Assembly: GCA_944322755.1 (NCBI GenBank)
Contig: CALUPY010000001.1
Location: forward strand, 124,001 to 188,000
Direction: 5' to 3'
DNA: 64,000 bases
From: Candidatus Gastranaerophilales bacterium
Lineage (GTDB): Bacteria > Cyanobacteriota > Vampirovibrionia > Gastranaerophilales > Gastranaerophilaceae
A program made the translations under genes and the position numbers. This document shows, piece by piece, positions 42,806-51,906 of this stretch (within the stretch, counting starts at the first letter, position 1; every line of letters starts with the position of its first letter). Below the pieces are notes generated by a model, which was not told the origin of the DNA, searched no databases, and worked only from the letters and a program-made list of their open reading frames with translations.

Positions 42806-45373
42806 TTATTCTGTCTTTTTATTTTCCTCTGCTTCTTCATCTACCGTCTGTTTTACAAAACCTGCTTTATCTTCGACCTTAGAGAGGAATGTGTCGACCA
42901 GACCTGATGTTGTATAAGAATAAGAATCAATGTTAAACATGTTTCTGACGCTTTCAGGTACTCCGGCCGCTTTAGTGAGAGAGGTATTAACGGAATTTGC
43001 TAAATCATCATCACTCAAACCGTCTACATCAAGATTTGTCAGTTCGTTTATTGTTTCAGACATTGCATCATCAATGATTGTGTCAATATCATCAACACTT
43101 ATACCCTGTGAACTCAGATTCGTTCTCAAAGCGCTGCTGACAGAAGACAATGTGGACTTAGCCTGATTGATAAATGCAGTCAATTCGCCTTTATCAGTGC
43201 CGGAGCTGTAAGTTTTATTTGTATAATAGTCGTTGCCTACACTATTCGTGATTACATTTTCTTTGTCATAAGATTTTTGAGAAGGATCCGTTGAGGTTGT
43301 TGCATTAAGTTTCGAAGCTTCATTGAATTTTTCGATGAATGTATTAGTAAGAGACTGAACATTATATGTCCATCGACCTTTCTCATTTTTATGTTTTCTA
43401 ATGCTGCCCCTGTAGTTCCATACAAACGCCTGATTGTCAGATGCAAGATTGTAATCCCCGCTGCAATCATTTTCATAGTTATTTTCAGTAAACATTGCAA
43501 GTGTATCATTGGTTGCATTTAAAATCCACTGGGAAACCTTCGCTTCATCGTAATCAGAACCCAATTGTTCTTTTAGGTCTTCTTTTAGTGACGCAGCAAC
43601 TGCATCCAGATCAGCACGTGCCATCTCCTGCACTTCTTCAAGATGTGCCATTTTGTCTTTGGTTTTATATCTCTCTGTAGTACGGGAGATATTAGCAGTA
43701 TAATCAGTGCCTATCGTACTATTTTGGAAAATTCTGTTTTTCTGTTCATCTTTAATTTCCAGAGGTCCTGAATTCTGAATTGCCTTTGCAATGTCAGCAC
43801 CATTGTAATTATTCAGGAATTTGTCCATAGATTCTGTTGCTTTATCATACAGTTCCTGAATTTCATCCGGATCTGTAGAGGCCTTAAGCTGTTTAATAAG
43901 AGAGACTGCATCCTGATAGTCTTCGTTTGTCGAATATCTTGAACTGATATTATTAAGCAAATCAGAAGCATCTGCATCATTCAGTAGCTGATTAATCAGG
44001 AAATCAGAAGTTTTGCTCACAAGTTCGTCTTTTTCCAAGCCCGATACAAATTTGTCGTCCATTACCTCATCAGCAAGACTTTGTAACTCCTCAAATTTGC
44101 CTGTCGGATCTTCTTTAAGACCTTCCAGCATTTCAGCAACTGCCTTTTGCTGCTCAATTTTTTCGTTCAGGAATACATCCAACCTTGTTTTTAGTCTGCC
44201 TGATTTTTCTTCGCCGTCAAATTCACTTTCAATAAACTCATCAAGACTGTTTGTTAAATAGTCATAGATTTGATTTATTTCTTCTTCTGAAAGATCGGGG
44301 TTTTCTTTGATATAGTCTTCCATAAATACATCAACCATAGGCAGAACATCTTCTTTCATCTGTGCTTTTTCTTCTGTAGTTTGCTGTGTAGCACGTGTTT
44401 CTATTCCGCTAATCAATGTATTTTTCAGATTATCAGTGTTTGACCCTCTTTCCATAAAAGCATTCAAATACTCTTTGGCTTCATTGAGATATTGAAGCTG
44501 GGTTTGGGCATCGGTTGCATCCTGCATTTTATCTATGGCAATTTTTGCTTTTTGGTAATCAACACTCGTTGAATAATTTTTATTTATACCGCTCAACAAT
44601 GATGTATCCGCAGCACCGTTCAGCATCGTACTAATCAAATAGTCACTTGCCATATCTTTCAGTGTTTCTGTTTCCTGTGTGCCTATACGATTGTTACCGA
44701 GAAGAGCATTTTCGGTTTCATCTATCAGATTATTATACAGCTCAGTAGGATCTGCAGACAACAGACTCGTCATCCGTTCAGAAGCTATCTCATTATTTAC
44801 CTGCCAATTTGCAGCTTCATTAGCAATATATTCTTCAAATTGACTTGTGACATCCATCATATCGATTGTACCACCGTTACGCTGGCTCAGATAGCTCTCC
44901 GCGAACTCTTCTGTGAGTCCTTTTATATAAGAATCAAAGGCCGCAGCTTCTTCTATAGAAAGTCCTTCACTGGCTGATTCCATGTACTCATCAATATATT
45001 CAGCCAAATCCTGTTCCAGCTGTGCTTTTTCTTCTTCTGTATAAGCAGGTTCTGCCGGGACTGTATCAGTAGTATCAGTCGTTGTATCCGTAGTGGTGTC
45101 TGTAGTTGTATCATCTGTTGTTGTATTTGTAGTGGTATTGTTATTATTTACATCGGATGTGGTATCATCTGTCTTATTATCTTCTTCGACAGTTGATGTA
45201 TCATCATCCTCTAAAATAACTTCATCATCAACAGATGTATCTTTACCTATATCAGAATCTGTATCATCATTGTCCACGCCATAACCGTATAGAACTTTAT
45301 TAATAAGCTCCGGGGTAATTGCATCTATTGATTTTTGGGTAAACCAATTTAAACCTGAAATTTTGTCCGTCAT
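42806..45373 (-). CDS. Very acidic 855-residue repeat protein of unknown function
   Basis: Not recognised. No signal peptide or membrane helix. N-terminal ~30 residues (GLNWFTQKSIDAITPEL) lead into a low-complexity acidic stretch with TTTDTTTDTTTD (about 35-105). Two diverged copies of a ~230-residue helical unit follow. Each begins EEKAQ(L/M), carries a (S)LSxEE run and contains DYLISTMLNGAADTSLL in copy 1 or DFLINQLLNDADASDLL in copy 2, then NYST or RYST. A separate C-terminal domain is Ser/Asn-rich. An AAAGGAG site precedes the ATG. The next gene upstream (45407) shares the N-terminal I-x-G-x-N-(W/F)-F-T motif. Confidence 0.75.
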   Translation of the reverse strand: MTDKISGLNWFTQKSIDAITPELINKVLYGYGVDNDDTDSDIGKDTSVDDEVILEDDDTSTVEEDNKTDDTTSDVNNNNTTTNTTTDDTTTDTTTDTTTDTTDTVPAEPAYTEEEKAQLEQDLAEYIDEYMESASEGLSIEEAAAFDSYIKGLTEEFAESYLSQRNGGTIDMMDVTSQFEEYIANEAANWQVNNEIASERMTSLLSADPTELYNNLIDETENALLGNNRIGTQETETLKDMASDYLISTMLNGAADTSLLSGINKNYSTSVDYQKAKIAIDKMQDATDAQTQLQYLNEAKEYLNAFMERGSNTDNLKNTLISGIETRATQQTTEEKAQMKEDVLPMVDVFMEDYIKENPDLSEEEINQIYDYLTNSLDEFIESEFDGEEKSGRLKTRLDVFLNEKIEQQKAVAEMLEGLKEDPTGKFEELQSLADEVMDDKFVSGLEKDELVSKTSDFLINQLLNDADASDLLNNISSRYSTNEDYQDAVSLIKQLKASTDPDEIQELYDKATESMDKFLNNYNGADIAKAIQNSGPLEIKDEQKNRIFQNSTIGTDYTANISRTTERYKTKDKMAHLEEVQEMARADLDAVAASLKEDLKEQLGSDYDEAKVSQWILNATNDTLAMFTENNYENDCSGDYNLASDNQAFVWNYRGSIRKHKNEKGRWTYNVQSLTNTFIEKFNEASKLNATTSTDPSQKSYDKENVITNSVGNDYYTNKTYSSGTDKGELTAFINQAKSTLSSVSSALRTNLSSQGISVDDIDTIIDDAMSETINELTNLDVDGLSDDDLANSVNTSLTKAAGVPESVRNMFNIDSYSYTTSGLVDTFLSKVEDKAGFVKQTVDEEAEENKKTE

Positions 45374-45406
45374 AGCGACTCCTTTACTTTATAACTTCCT
45401 AAATTA

Positions 45407-45646
45407 TTACTCTTGTTGAAAACCTTTTTTTAAGTGTTCTAAATCTAACATAGGTTCTTCGTCTACTCCCATGTCCATACTAATGGCAGGTGCCTGATCT
45501 GATGGAGCTTGTGTCTGCGCAGCAGATGTATCAGAGGTCTCTTCTATACCTTCGACACCCTCAGTACCTTGTGCTCCTTGCAGACTTTGCATATCTTCAG
45601 GCGGCTTTATGCCGTGTGTAAAAAAGTTTATGCCCTGTATAGTCAT
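45407..45646 (-). CDS. Small acidic disordered protein
   Basis: A 79-residue protein with MTIQGINFFTHGIKPPEDMQ, then a Gln/Gly/Glu/Thr/Ser-rich acidic linker and LDLEHLKKGFQQE at the end. Its N-terminus resembles that of the 855-residue protein 33 bp downstream (I-x-G-x-N-F-F-T). Both have AAAGGAG sites, so they form one unit and may share a targeting or binding motif. The function is unknown. Confidence 0.65.
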   Translation of the reverse strand: MTIQGINFFTHGIKPPEDMQSLQGAQGTEGVEGIEETSDTSAAQTQAPSDQAPAISMDMGVDEEPMLDLEHLKKGFQQE

Positions 45647-45813
45647 AGTTAGACTCCTTTTCTGTTATTTTCCCTGTAATCGTCATGTCGGCATTTTTTT
45701 TTAAAACTTAATAGTTTTACCGCACAATATTAAGTTTTTGTTACAAAAAAGAGAAAAAATAGCATTAATTATTGAAATAATGTGTTTATTTATTTAGGAA
45801 AAATAGGTGAATT

Positions 45814-46548
45814 ATGCAGAATATTCCTGTTGGCTATCAACCATACCCGAATAATACAGTTGCAGTTCCGGCGACCGGCGGAAGTGTAAATATTATTATA
45901 AATAATCCATCTGCATCACTTAATCCCAACGGAGCAAATATAAATAACAGCTGTACAGGCTTACCAGGACAGGCTTATCCTCCAGGATATTATATAAACA
46001 ACAATAACACCAACAACCCTCCTGCTGCCGCAGCAGCCTCCGGTAGTTATCCTTCTGTTCCGCTTGCGCAGCAGCCTTTAAATACAGCAGCTCCTACGCA
46101 AAATGCACAAAAAGAAGAAAAAAAACCGACAAAAGAGATAGTTCAGTTGACTGATGAGTATATCCAAACACTGGAAAACTATCTGAGAAACCCAAATCCT
46201 GAAATAAAACTCATGGGTGCAAAAGAACTAATGAAACGTTTCAGAGAAGATGAATCAAGAAAAAATGATGCTGCATTAACCAATCTTTTGAATCTAACCC
46301 TCCAGAGCAAATACTCACCGGTGAAGATGGTTGGCTTAACTATTCTCAATAACGGATGGGCGCAGGGTGATGACTTCACAAGACAGCTGCTTACTCAAAT
46401 TCAGCAGTCTAACTCCGGTTACGGCTTAGATGCACTTGATGCGGCACAGGCAGCATTAAAATCAGCAGGCAATACAATAAAAGTACCTGATAACAATCCC
46501 GATTACTCAAAAGAAAAAAAGGAATCAAAAGAGGTAAAGAATGAATAA
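45814..46548 (+). CDS. Pro/Asn-rich protein with helical-repeat domain
   Basis: 244 residues. The first ~100 are Pro, Asn and Ala-rich and probably disordered. Residues ~110-215 look like HEAT-type helices (TLENYLRNPNPEIKLMGAKELMKRF, VKMVGLTILNNGWAQGD), a protein-binding surface. The tail is charged. There is no signal peptide. A TAGGTGA site precedes the ATG, and its 3' end overlaps the next gene by 8 bp. Not a family I can name. Confidence 0.65.
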   Translation: MQNIPVGYQPYPNNTVAVPATGGSVNIIINNPSASLNPNGANINNSCTGLPGQAYPPGYYINNNNTNNPPAAAAASGSYPSVPLAQQPLNTAAPTQNAQKEEKKPTKEIVQLTDEYIQTLENYLRNPNPEIKLMGAKELMKRFREDESRKNDAALTNLLNLTLQSKYSPVKMVGLTILNNGWAQGDDFTRQLLTQIQQSNSGYGLDALDAAQAALKSAGNTIKVPDNNPDYSKEKKESKEVKNE

Positions 46549-46981
46549 GTGGACTATAGTCTCAAAGGTCGCAGGCGCAATAGCTCTATGCGGAATCGGA
46601 TATGACGCGAACAAATCTGCTGTACGCAGAGCAAGAGAAAATGTCAAAATCGGCATTGCAGACAGGCTGCCTGATGCATTTTTAAAGTCCAGACGGCTTG
46701 ATGAAACCAGCTATATAACAAGCAAGCTCAAAGACAAAGTTTTTCAGGAAGACGTCGATGGTGCGCTGTCAGATAAATTTAATGCAATAACAGGATATCT
46801 TGGTGGATTGTTCGACCAGGTCATATCAAACATTATACCTCTCGGATGTGCAATCGGCACCCTTGTTACAAACAAAGCCAGCAAATTCTTTGGCATAGGT
46901 TTAGGCTTATGCGGAATAAAATATCTGCTGAGCGATGTTTTTGACTTCGGAAGGGTAAAACATTTTGATAATGATTCATAA
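46541..46981 (+). CDS. Small membrane-associated protein of unknown function
   Basis: 146 residues, coupled to the HEAT-like gene by an 8-bp overlap with an AGAGG site. An N-terminal hydrophobic stretch (VAGAIALCGIGYDANKS), a charged middle, then glycine-containing hydrophobic segments (YLGGLFDQVISNIIPLGCAIG; FFGIGLGLCGIKYLL). The layout recalls the 22959-24192 pair of membrane proteins, but the sequence differs. Function unknown. Confidence 0.6.
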   Translation: MNKWTIVSKVAGAIALCGIGYDANKSAVRRARENVKIGIADRLPDAFLKSRRLDETSYITSKLKDKVFQEDVDGALSDKFNAITGYLGGLFDQVISNIIPLGCAIGTLVTNKASKFFGIGLGLCGIKYLLSDVFDFGRVKHFDNDS

Positions 46982-46982
46982 T

Positions 46983-47015
46983 AAAAAAAGACTGTTTTAA
47001 TAACAGTCTTTTTTT
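46983..47015. terminator. Bidirectional terminator
   Basis: AAAAAAAGACTGTT (46983-46996) and its complement (47002-47015), a 14-bp perfect stem with 5-nt loop and T runs on both strands. Confidence 0.88.
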
Positions 47016-47056
47016 ATTCCCCTCTATTAGTCTAGTATTGCGTATTTCCGTAAAAA

Positions 47057-47245
47057 TTAGTCTAGTAATGCCTCTAAGATTGTTGCATTTTTTGCAGCCA
47101 GTGTATTTTCTCTGACTTTTTGTTTGTGAATGTAAGTTCTCAGTGCTTCACGAATAAGTTCACTTCTTGTGCGGTTTTCGTTTTCTGCTACTGTGTCAAT
47201 TTTGTTTAAAAAATCTTCGGGCATTGAAATCAAAACTCTTGCCAT
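47057..47245 (-). CDS. CopG-family ribbon-helix-helix regulator
   Basis: A 62-residue DNA-binding protein starting at the ATG at 47245 with a GGAGGA site. ARVLISMPEDFLNKIDTVAE forms the strand and first helix; RTRSELIREALRTYIH is the second helix with the RHH signature. Such proteins are often antitoxins, but no toxin gene lies beside it, so it may be a stand-alone or orphan regulator. The longer frame to 47329 is untranslated leader. Confidence 0.88.
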   Translation of the reverse strand: MARVLISMPEDFLNKIDTVAENENRTRSELIREALRTYIHKQKVRENTLAAKNATILEALLD

Positions 47246-47416
47246 TGCAATTCCTCCAATTATATATTTCTCTCTTTTTCTTTCTCTCTTTTGTTTTTTA
47301 TCTCTCGTACTTATATAAACAAAAATCAAATAGAAAAATTGCCTTTTTGATTCACAAAATATTTCAAAAATATATACTTTTATCTTAAATTGCTTATAAC
47401 AAGAGGCCTTACAGGT

Positions 47417-48802
47417 TTACAATTCGTTACAAAAATGTTTAAATTTATTTTTATTATTCAAAATCTGCTGCATTTCTAACAAAGCCGTATATGTAGGCAT
47501 TATAACCAGCTGACCTTCTGCATCGTGAGGAAAAGTTTTCAATGCATATTTTATTGCACTTTTTATATCATACACAGTCACTATCTGTTTAGGATTTATG
47601 CCTGCATATTTCAAACGAACAGCCATGTCATCAGCACGAATACCGCTTACTACAATCTCTGACGGATAGTCAGCAAGCATCTCAAAATCACTGTCCCAGA
47701 GCCATGAGACATCTCTGCCGTCTGCATAGTTGTCATTAATAATAATTAACAGTTTTGCCGTTGATTTTTTATTTATAGTCCTCAATACCTCAGACGCACC
47801 TGTCGGATTTTTAATAAGCTGAACAAGAACAGGTTTATCCTCAAGCATAAATTTTTCCGCACGTCCAAATACAGACTTATATGTATCAAGAGCAGATTGA
47901 ATTGATTTGGCATCAATTTTTTGTTCTAATGCTGCAGTTATAGCAGCAAGCACATTATATGCATTATAAACCCCGACAAGACCGGTAGTAAACTCATAAA
48001 CTTCACTATTATGAGAAACAAGAATTTTGGCACCTGAAGATGATATCAAAGCCCGTCCGGAATAATCAAGCTCAGGACGTTTATTTCCGCATTCTGGACA
48101 AAAATAATCACCGACATGGGCATAATACCTTTTTGTATAAGTAAGTCTTGTGCCACACTTACACAAAGCGGACTCAGGGGGACTTTGAGATTCTGCTGCA
48201 GAATCATTATATATTATCTCATCAAAACCAAAATAAATCTTCCGGCAAGAACCGCCCAAACCGGCAACAATAGGATCATCTGCGTTTAGGACAACCTTTA
48301 AGTTCTGATTTTTGGATATTGCATCCTGAATTTTCTTAGCAGTAGTGTCCAATTCACCATATCTGTCCAATTGATCCCGAAAAAGATTTGTTACAAGCAG
48401 ATAGTCTGCATTCATATAGTCATAAAGCTTAGTAAGGTATGCTTCGTCAGACTCCAGAACAGCATAATCAAATTTTGTAAAAGGTTTATAACTGACAGCG
48501 AGTGAACTTGCAATACCGGAGAGCATATTGGCACCTTTTTCATTATGTAAGACAGAACAGCCAGAACTTTTTATAATATGTGCAATCAAACCGGCTGTGG
48601 TTGTTTTTCCGTTCGTGCCTGTAATAGTTATTATATTTTCTTTACAATATTCAGATATTGAAGAAACAAAATTCTTCTGTATTTTTAATGCAACAAGTCC
48701 CGGCATAGACGTTCCTGAACTGTTAAGAAGATGAAGTCCGAAATTTGCTGATTTTGCAGAAGCAAGAGCAATATAAAAATTTATTTTGTTCAAAAAATTC
48801 AT
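47417..48802 (-). CDS. murT: MurT-like Mur ligase (lipid II amidation subunit)
   Basis: In Gram-positives MurT with GatD amidates the D-glutamate of lipid II. The 461 residues have the Mur ligase ATP motif TGTNGKTTTAG, the inserted zinc ribbon (CKCGTRL ... YFCPECGNK) special to MurT, and a DUF1727 C-terminal domain with INDNYADGRDVSWLWD, whose Asp is needed for activity in known MurT. No GatD amidotransferase is adjacent or elsewhere in the window. The promoter overlaps that of the divergent folC in only 40 bp. Confidence 0.88.
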   Translation of the reverse strand: MNFLNKINFYIALASAKSANFGLHLLNSSGTSMPGLVALKIQKNFVSSISEYCKENIITITGTNGKTTTAGLIAHIIKSSGCSVLHNEKGANMLSGIASSLAVSYKPFTKFDYAVLESDEAYLTKLYDYMNADYLLVTNLFRDQLDRYGELDTTAKKIQDAISKNQNLKVVLNADDPIVAGLGGSCRKIYFGFDEIIYNDSAAESQSPPESALCKCGTRLTYTKRYYAHVGDYFCPECGNKRPELDYSGRALISSSGAKILVSHNSEVYEFTTGLVGVYNAYNVLAAITAALEQKIDAKSIQSALDTYKSVFGRAEKFMLEDKPVLVQLIKNPTGASEVLRTINKKSTAKLLIIINDNYADGRDVSWLWDSDFEMLADYPSEIVVSGIRADDMAVRLKYAGINPKQIVTVYDIKSAIKYALKTFPHDAEGQLVIMPTYTALLEMQQILNNKNKFKHFCNEL

Positions 48803-48807
48803 ACTAT

Positions 48808-48836
48808 TTGATTATAACTCAAAAGAAACATATAAT
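48808..48836 (+). promoter_or_regulatory. folC promoter, leaderless layout
   Basis: TTGATT (48808-48813), a 17-nt spacer and TATAAT (48831-48836). ATG follows after 6 nt at 48843, with no Shine-Dalgarno site. Confidence 0.75.
48811..48816 (-). promoter_or_regulatory. murT -10 box, near-leaderless layout
   Basis: TATAAT on the minus strand, 8 nt before the murT ATG at 48802, lying within the folC -35 region, so the two divergent promoters overlap. Confidence 0.55.
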
Positions 48837-48842
48837 TGAAGC

Positions 48843-50120
48843 ATGAATACAAAAATCTGTTATAAAGAAGCTGTTAAAATATTAACGTCAAGAGAGAAAT
48901 TCCATATCTGTCTCGGATTGGACAGAGTGTCCAGTGTACTGAAACTTTTAGGAAATCCTCAGGAAAAACTTAACATAATACATATTGCCGGTACAAACGG
49001 CAAAGGTTCTGTATCAAAAATACTCTCTGAAATTTTTACATACTCCGGATACAAAACCGGTCTATATACAAGTCCGCATATAATAGACTACACGGAAAGA
49101 ATCCAAATTAACGGAAAACCTATAACGCAAAATGATTTTGCAGAATTGATTACAGATATATGCGAGATTGCGAAAAAGAATGATATTTACCTTACAGAGT
49201 TTGAGGTTTTGACTGTTTCAATGTTCAAATATTTTGAACAGCAACAAACGGATATATGTATAATAGAAACAGGGTTAGGCGGAAGATTAGACGCAACTAA
49301 TATCATCCGTTCAAATTTACTTTCTGTAATAACTTCAATATCCCTGGATCATACAGAAAGACTCGGTGAAACCATAGAAGCAATTGCCTCAGAAAAAGCA
49401 GGCATTATAAAGCCAGGATGCCCTGTTGTTATTTCAGCATCTAACAGAGGCTATGAAGTTATTAAGAATAAAGCCGAATTTTTAAATTCAAAGATATTGA
49501 TTGCGGATGATGTAACTATCGAATATACTGACAATAAGAACTACGCTGTAATTAACGGAGATGAATATCCGTTCAATTTAATGGGATTATGGCAAAGAGA
49601 AAATTTAGGACTCGTTTCCATGGTTATTGATTATCTGAGAGATATAGAAAACTATCCAATTAGTGAATACGCATTCTCACAAGCCTTAAAAAACGTTACC
49701 TGGAACTGCAGATTTCAATATATTCCTGAACAAAATATAATAATAGATGGCACTCATAACCCGGCCGGAGCATTATTGCTCAGAGAAAGCCTGGATTTTT
49801 ATTTTCCCGATTCAGAAAGAATCTGGATATATGGTTCTATGAAAAACAAAAACTATTCTCAAATAATGAAAACTTTATTCAGAAAAGAAGATAGTATTTA
49901 TCTTTGTGAATTTAATCATTCAGGTAGTGCAACAGTCCAAGATTTAGAAACAAAAATCACTCAAAAATATAAAAAAATTGAAATCAATGATATTGATAAT
50001 TTTATAAAAAACAAGAGCAAGAGGTCTTTAGCCTTGATATCAGGCTCTTTTTATATGATTGGTGAAATTTTGAATTTAAATTCAACGTTAAAAAAAATAG
50101 CCCAGTTGGATAATACATAA
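48843..50120 (+). CDS. folC: Folylpolyglutamate synthase/dihydrofolate synthase
   Basis: Adds glutamate to dihydropteroate and folates. The 425 residues show the Mur-like ATP site IAGTNGKGSVSKIL, the YTSPHIIDYTERI segment (folate loop), ETGLGGRLDATN and SLDHTERLGETIEAIASEKAGIIK, all FolC signatures, and the C-terminal DGTHNPAGA. It is monocistronic, and divergent from murT. It would keep folates in the cell for ThyX. Confidence 0.96.
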   Translation: MNTKICYKEAVKILTSREKFHICLGLDRVSSVLKLLGNPQEKLNIIHIAGTNGKGSVSKILSEIFTYSGYKTGLYTSPHIIDYTERIQINGKPITQNDFAELITDICEIAKKNDIYLTEFEVLTVSMFKYFEQQQTDICIIETGLGGRLDATNIIRSNLLSVITSISLDHTERLGETIEAIASEKAGIIKPGCPVVISASNRGYEVIKNKAEFLNSKILIADDVTIEYTDNKNYAVINGDEYPFNLMGLWQRENLGLVSMVIDYLRDIENYPISEYAFSQALKNVTWNCRFQYIPEQNIIIDGTHNPAGALLLRESLDFYFPDSERIWIYGSMKNKNYSQIMKTLFRKEDSIYLCEFNHSGSATVQDLETKITQKYKKIEINDIDNFIKNKSKRSLALISGSFYMIGEILNLNSTLKKIAQLDNT

Positions 50121-50173
50121 TAATTTTTTATAAAGTAATAATAACTTAACTTAATAATGAAAGGGAGTTTGAT

Positions 50174-50875
50174 ATGTTAACAAGTACAATGAAAGCAGAG
50201 GAAGAAAAAACAACAAAGTTAGTTAGTGTAGTTATTGTTGAAGACTACAAACTGACACGAGTAGGACTTCGCTCAACAATCAACGAATTTGAAAATATAC
50301 GAGTTGTTGGTGAAGCAGAAGATGCAAAAACAGGTCTTGAAGTAATAGCAAAAATCAAACCAAATGTTATACTGATGGACCTGGGATTGCCAGAAATGAA
50401 CGGAATAGACGCAACCCAAAAGGTAAAAGAAATTTCGCCAAACTCGAAAGTTATCATTCTTACCTCTCATGACAGAGACGAAGAAGTTCTTGCGGCATTA
50501 GGTTCTGGTGCATCTGCATATTGTCTTAAAGATATTGACCCGAAAACTCTTGCAGATGTTATCAGAAATGTCAGCAAAGGCGCCTGCTGGTTAGATCCAG
50601 CAATTGCCCAGGTAGCCCTGAATCTGTTCCCGAAACCTGAAAGTACCTCATTAAAATCACCGGGAGAAATTTCTGACGCACGTACACAATTAACAGAAAG
50701 GGAATTTGAAGTACTAAGATTACTTGTTCAGGGAAAAAGCAATACCGAGATTGCTAAAGAACTGATAGTAAGCGTACATACGGCAAAAGCGCATGTTTGC
50801 AGCATATTGCAAAAACTATGCGTAGATGACCGTGTACAGGCAGCAGTAAAGGCTATCAAAGAAAATATAATCTAA
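50174..50875 (+). CDS. NarL/FixJ-type response regulator
   Basis: A 233-residue transcription factor. The receiver domain (about 17-135) has acidic pocket Glu23-Asp24, phosphoacceptor Asp69 (ILMDLGLPEMNG), the Thr of ILTSHD and the Lys of CLKDI. The LuxR-type HTH (about 167-230) has LTEREFEVLRLLVQGKSN and VSVHTAKAHVCSIL. A GGGAG site precedes the ATG. It resembles cyanobacterial NarL-type regulators. No kinase is coupled to it; the kinase at 52.9 kb is nearby on the other strand. Confidence 0.95.
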   Translation: MLTSTMKAEEEKTTKLVSVVIVEDYKLTRVGLRSTINEFENIRVVGEAEDAKTGLEVIAKIKPNVILMDLGLPEMNGIDATQKVKEISPNSKVIILTSHDRDEEVLAALGSGASAYCLKDIDPKTLADVIRNVSKGACWLDPAIAQVALNLFPKPESTSLKSPGEISDARTQLTEREFEVLRLLVQGKSNTEIAKELIVSVHTAKAHVCSILQKLCVDDRVQAAVKAIKENII

Positions 50876-50894
50876 CTTGGTCTCTTTGTAAAAG

Positions 50895-50923
50895 ACAAAA
50901 GACTCGCAACGCGGGTCTTTTGT
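50895..50923. terminator. Terminator after the NarL-type gene
   Basis: A 13-bp stem, ACAAAAGACTCGC and its near-complement (one T-G pair), loop AAC, then TTTTTTTA on plus. Confidence 0.85.
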
Positions 50924-50950
50924 TTTTTTATATTGAAAATTAAAACAAAT

Positions 50951-51592
50951 TTACTGTTTATTACAATAATCCAATAATGTACTCTGCCAATCCTCAACCT
51001 TTTCTATATAGAAATCAGCACCTTTTTTCATACAAAGCTGTCTGTGCTCTTTTTTAGAGGAGGCTGTCATTACACCGATTTTCGAATGATATTTATTCAT
51101 TTTATACAATTTAACCAGTTCATCCAGAAGCATAAAGCCTTCACGGTCTGTGGGTATAAACAAATCCATTATGACCAGTTCATAATCCTGCTTTTTATAC
51201 TTGTCTATAGCATCATAAATTTCTTTTGCGACTGTGACTTCATATCCGATATTTTTAAATAGTACGGAAAGCTGGTAAGTAATTACCCCCAAATCATCAA
51301 TAATCAAAATTTGTTTTGCAGGGCTTTTATTTTCTTCTTCAGTTTCAAGAACAGCGCCATCATCTTTTGTTACTATTTTACCACTTCCACTGGTTTTATC
51401 CACAGCTGCAGAGCTATCAGCAGAGCCTGACTGTAATTTATCAAACTTTCTTTTTATATCAAGCAGCAAATCTTTCAATAAATCAACATTTATTCCCTTT
51501 TCACCCGGAGGGATTTTCCCGACAAGACCGTATAAATCTTCAAGAAATTCGTCATCTACTTCTATTGTTCGTCTTGCGTTTTCTTCACTCAT
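50951..51592 (-). CDS. Response regulator with N-terminal extension, no output domain
   Basis: 213 residues: an acidic N-terminal region (about 1-92) with a helical segment (VDLLKDLLLDIKRKFDKL) and a Ser/Lys/Glu linker, then a receiver domain (about 93-210). The receiver has Asp99-Asp100, Asp143 in VIMDLFIP, the Thr of GVMTASS and the Lys in YIEKVED. With no DNA-binding output it probably acts by protein contact. It follows the 80-residue gene by 10 nt and ends a run of minus-strand signalling genes. Confidence 0.9.
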   Translation of the reverse strand: MSEENARRTIEVDDEFLEDLYGLVGKIPPGEKGINVDLLKDLLLDIKRKFDKLQSGSADSSAAVDKTSGSGKIVTKDDGAVLETEEENKSPAKQILIIDDLGVITYQLSVLFKNIGYEVTVAKEIYDAIDKYKKQDYELVIMDLFIPTDREGFMLLDELVKLYKMNKYHSKIGVMTASSKKEHRQLCMKKGADFYIEKVEDWQSTLLDYCNKQ

Positions 51593-51602
51593 ACTTATTC
51601 CC

Positions 51603-51845
51603 TTACTCTTTGTTAATATACTTTATTGTAATATTTTTTTTTAATATTTGCCACCATTTTTTTCCTGAGATTTTATTCGCGATTTTATGTTTTATTTTAT
51701 ATTCCATAATACAGCTGTTCAATATATGTACAATCTGACTGTCTGACAGGCTCATATGAAGCTGTAAATCAGAAATATACTTATTTATATATTTTTCTGC
51801 AATTTTAGATGTTTCATTTTTTTTGTTCAGCAGACCGTCATTCAT
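51603..51845 (-). CDS. Small basic protein in the signalling cluster
   Basis: An 80-residue Lys/Ile-rich protein, not recognised. Its AGGAG site stands 5 nt before the ATG, and it is followed after 10 nt by the receiver-only regulator, so it is likely translated. Two predicted helices (AEKYINKYISDLQLHM; SQIVHILNSCIMEYKIK) and a basic tail with Trp-Trp. It may be a regulator partner. Confidence 0.6.
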   Translation of the reverse strand: MNDGLLNKKNETSKIAEKYINKYISDLQLHMSLSDSQIVHILNSCIMEYKIKHKIANKISGKKWWQILKKNITIKYINKE

Positions 51846-51906
51846 CAGAACTCCTTATACCTATGTAATATACAAAAGATTCTAATGAAAAACATTGTCA
51901 ATTAGT

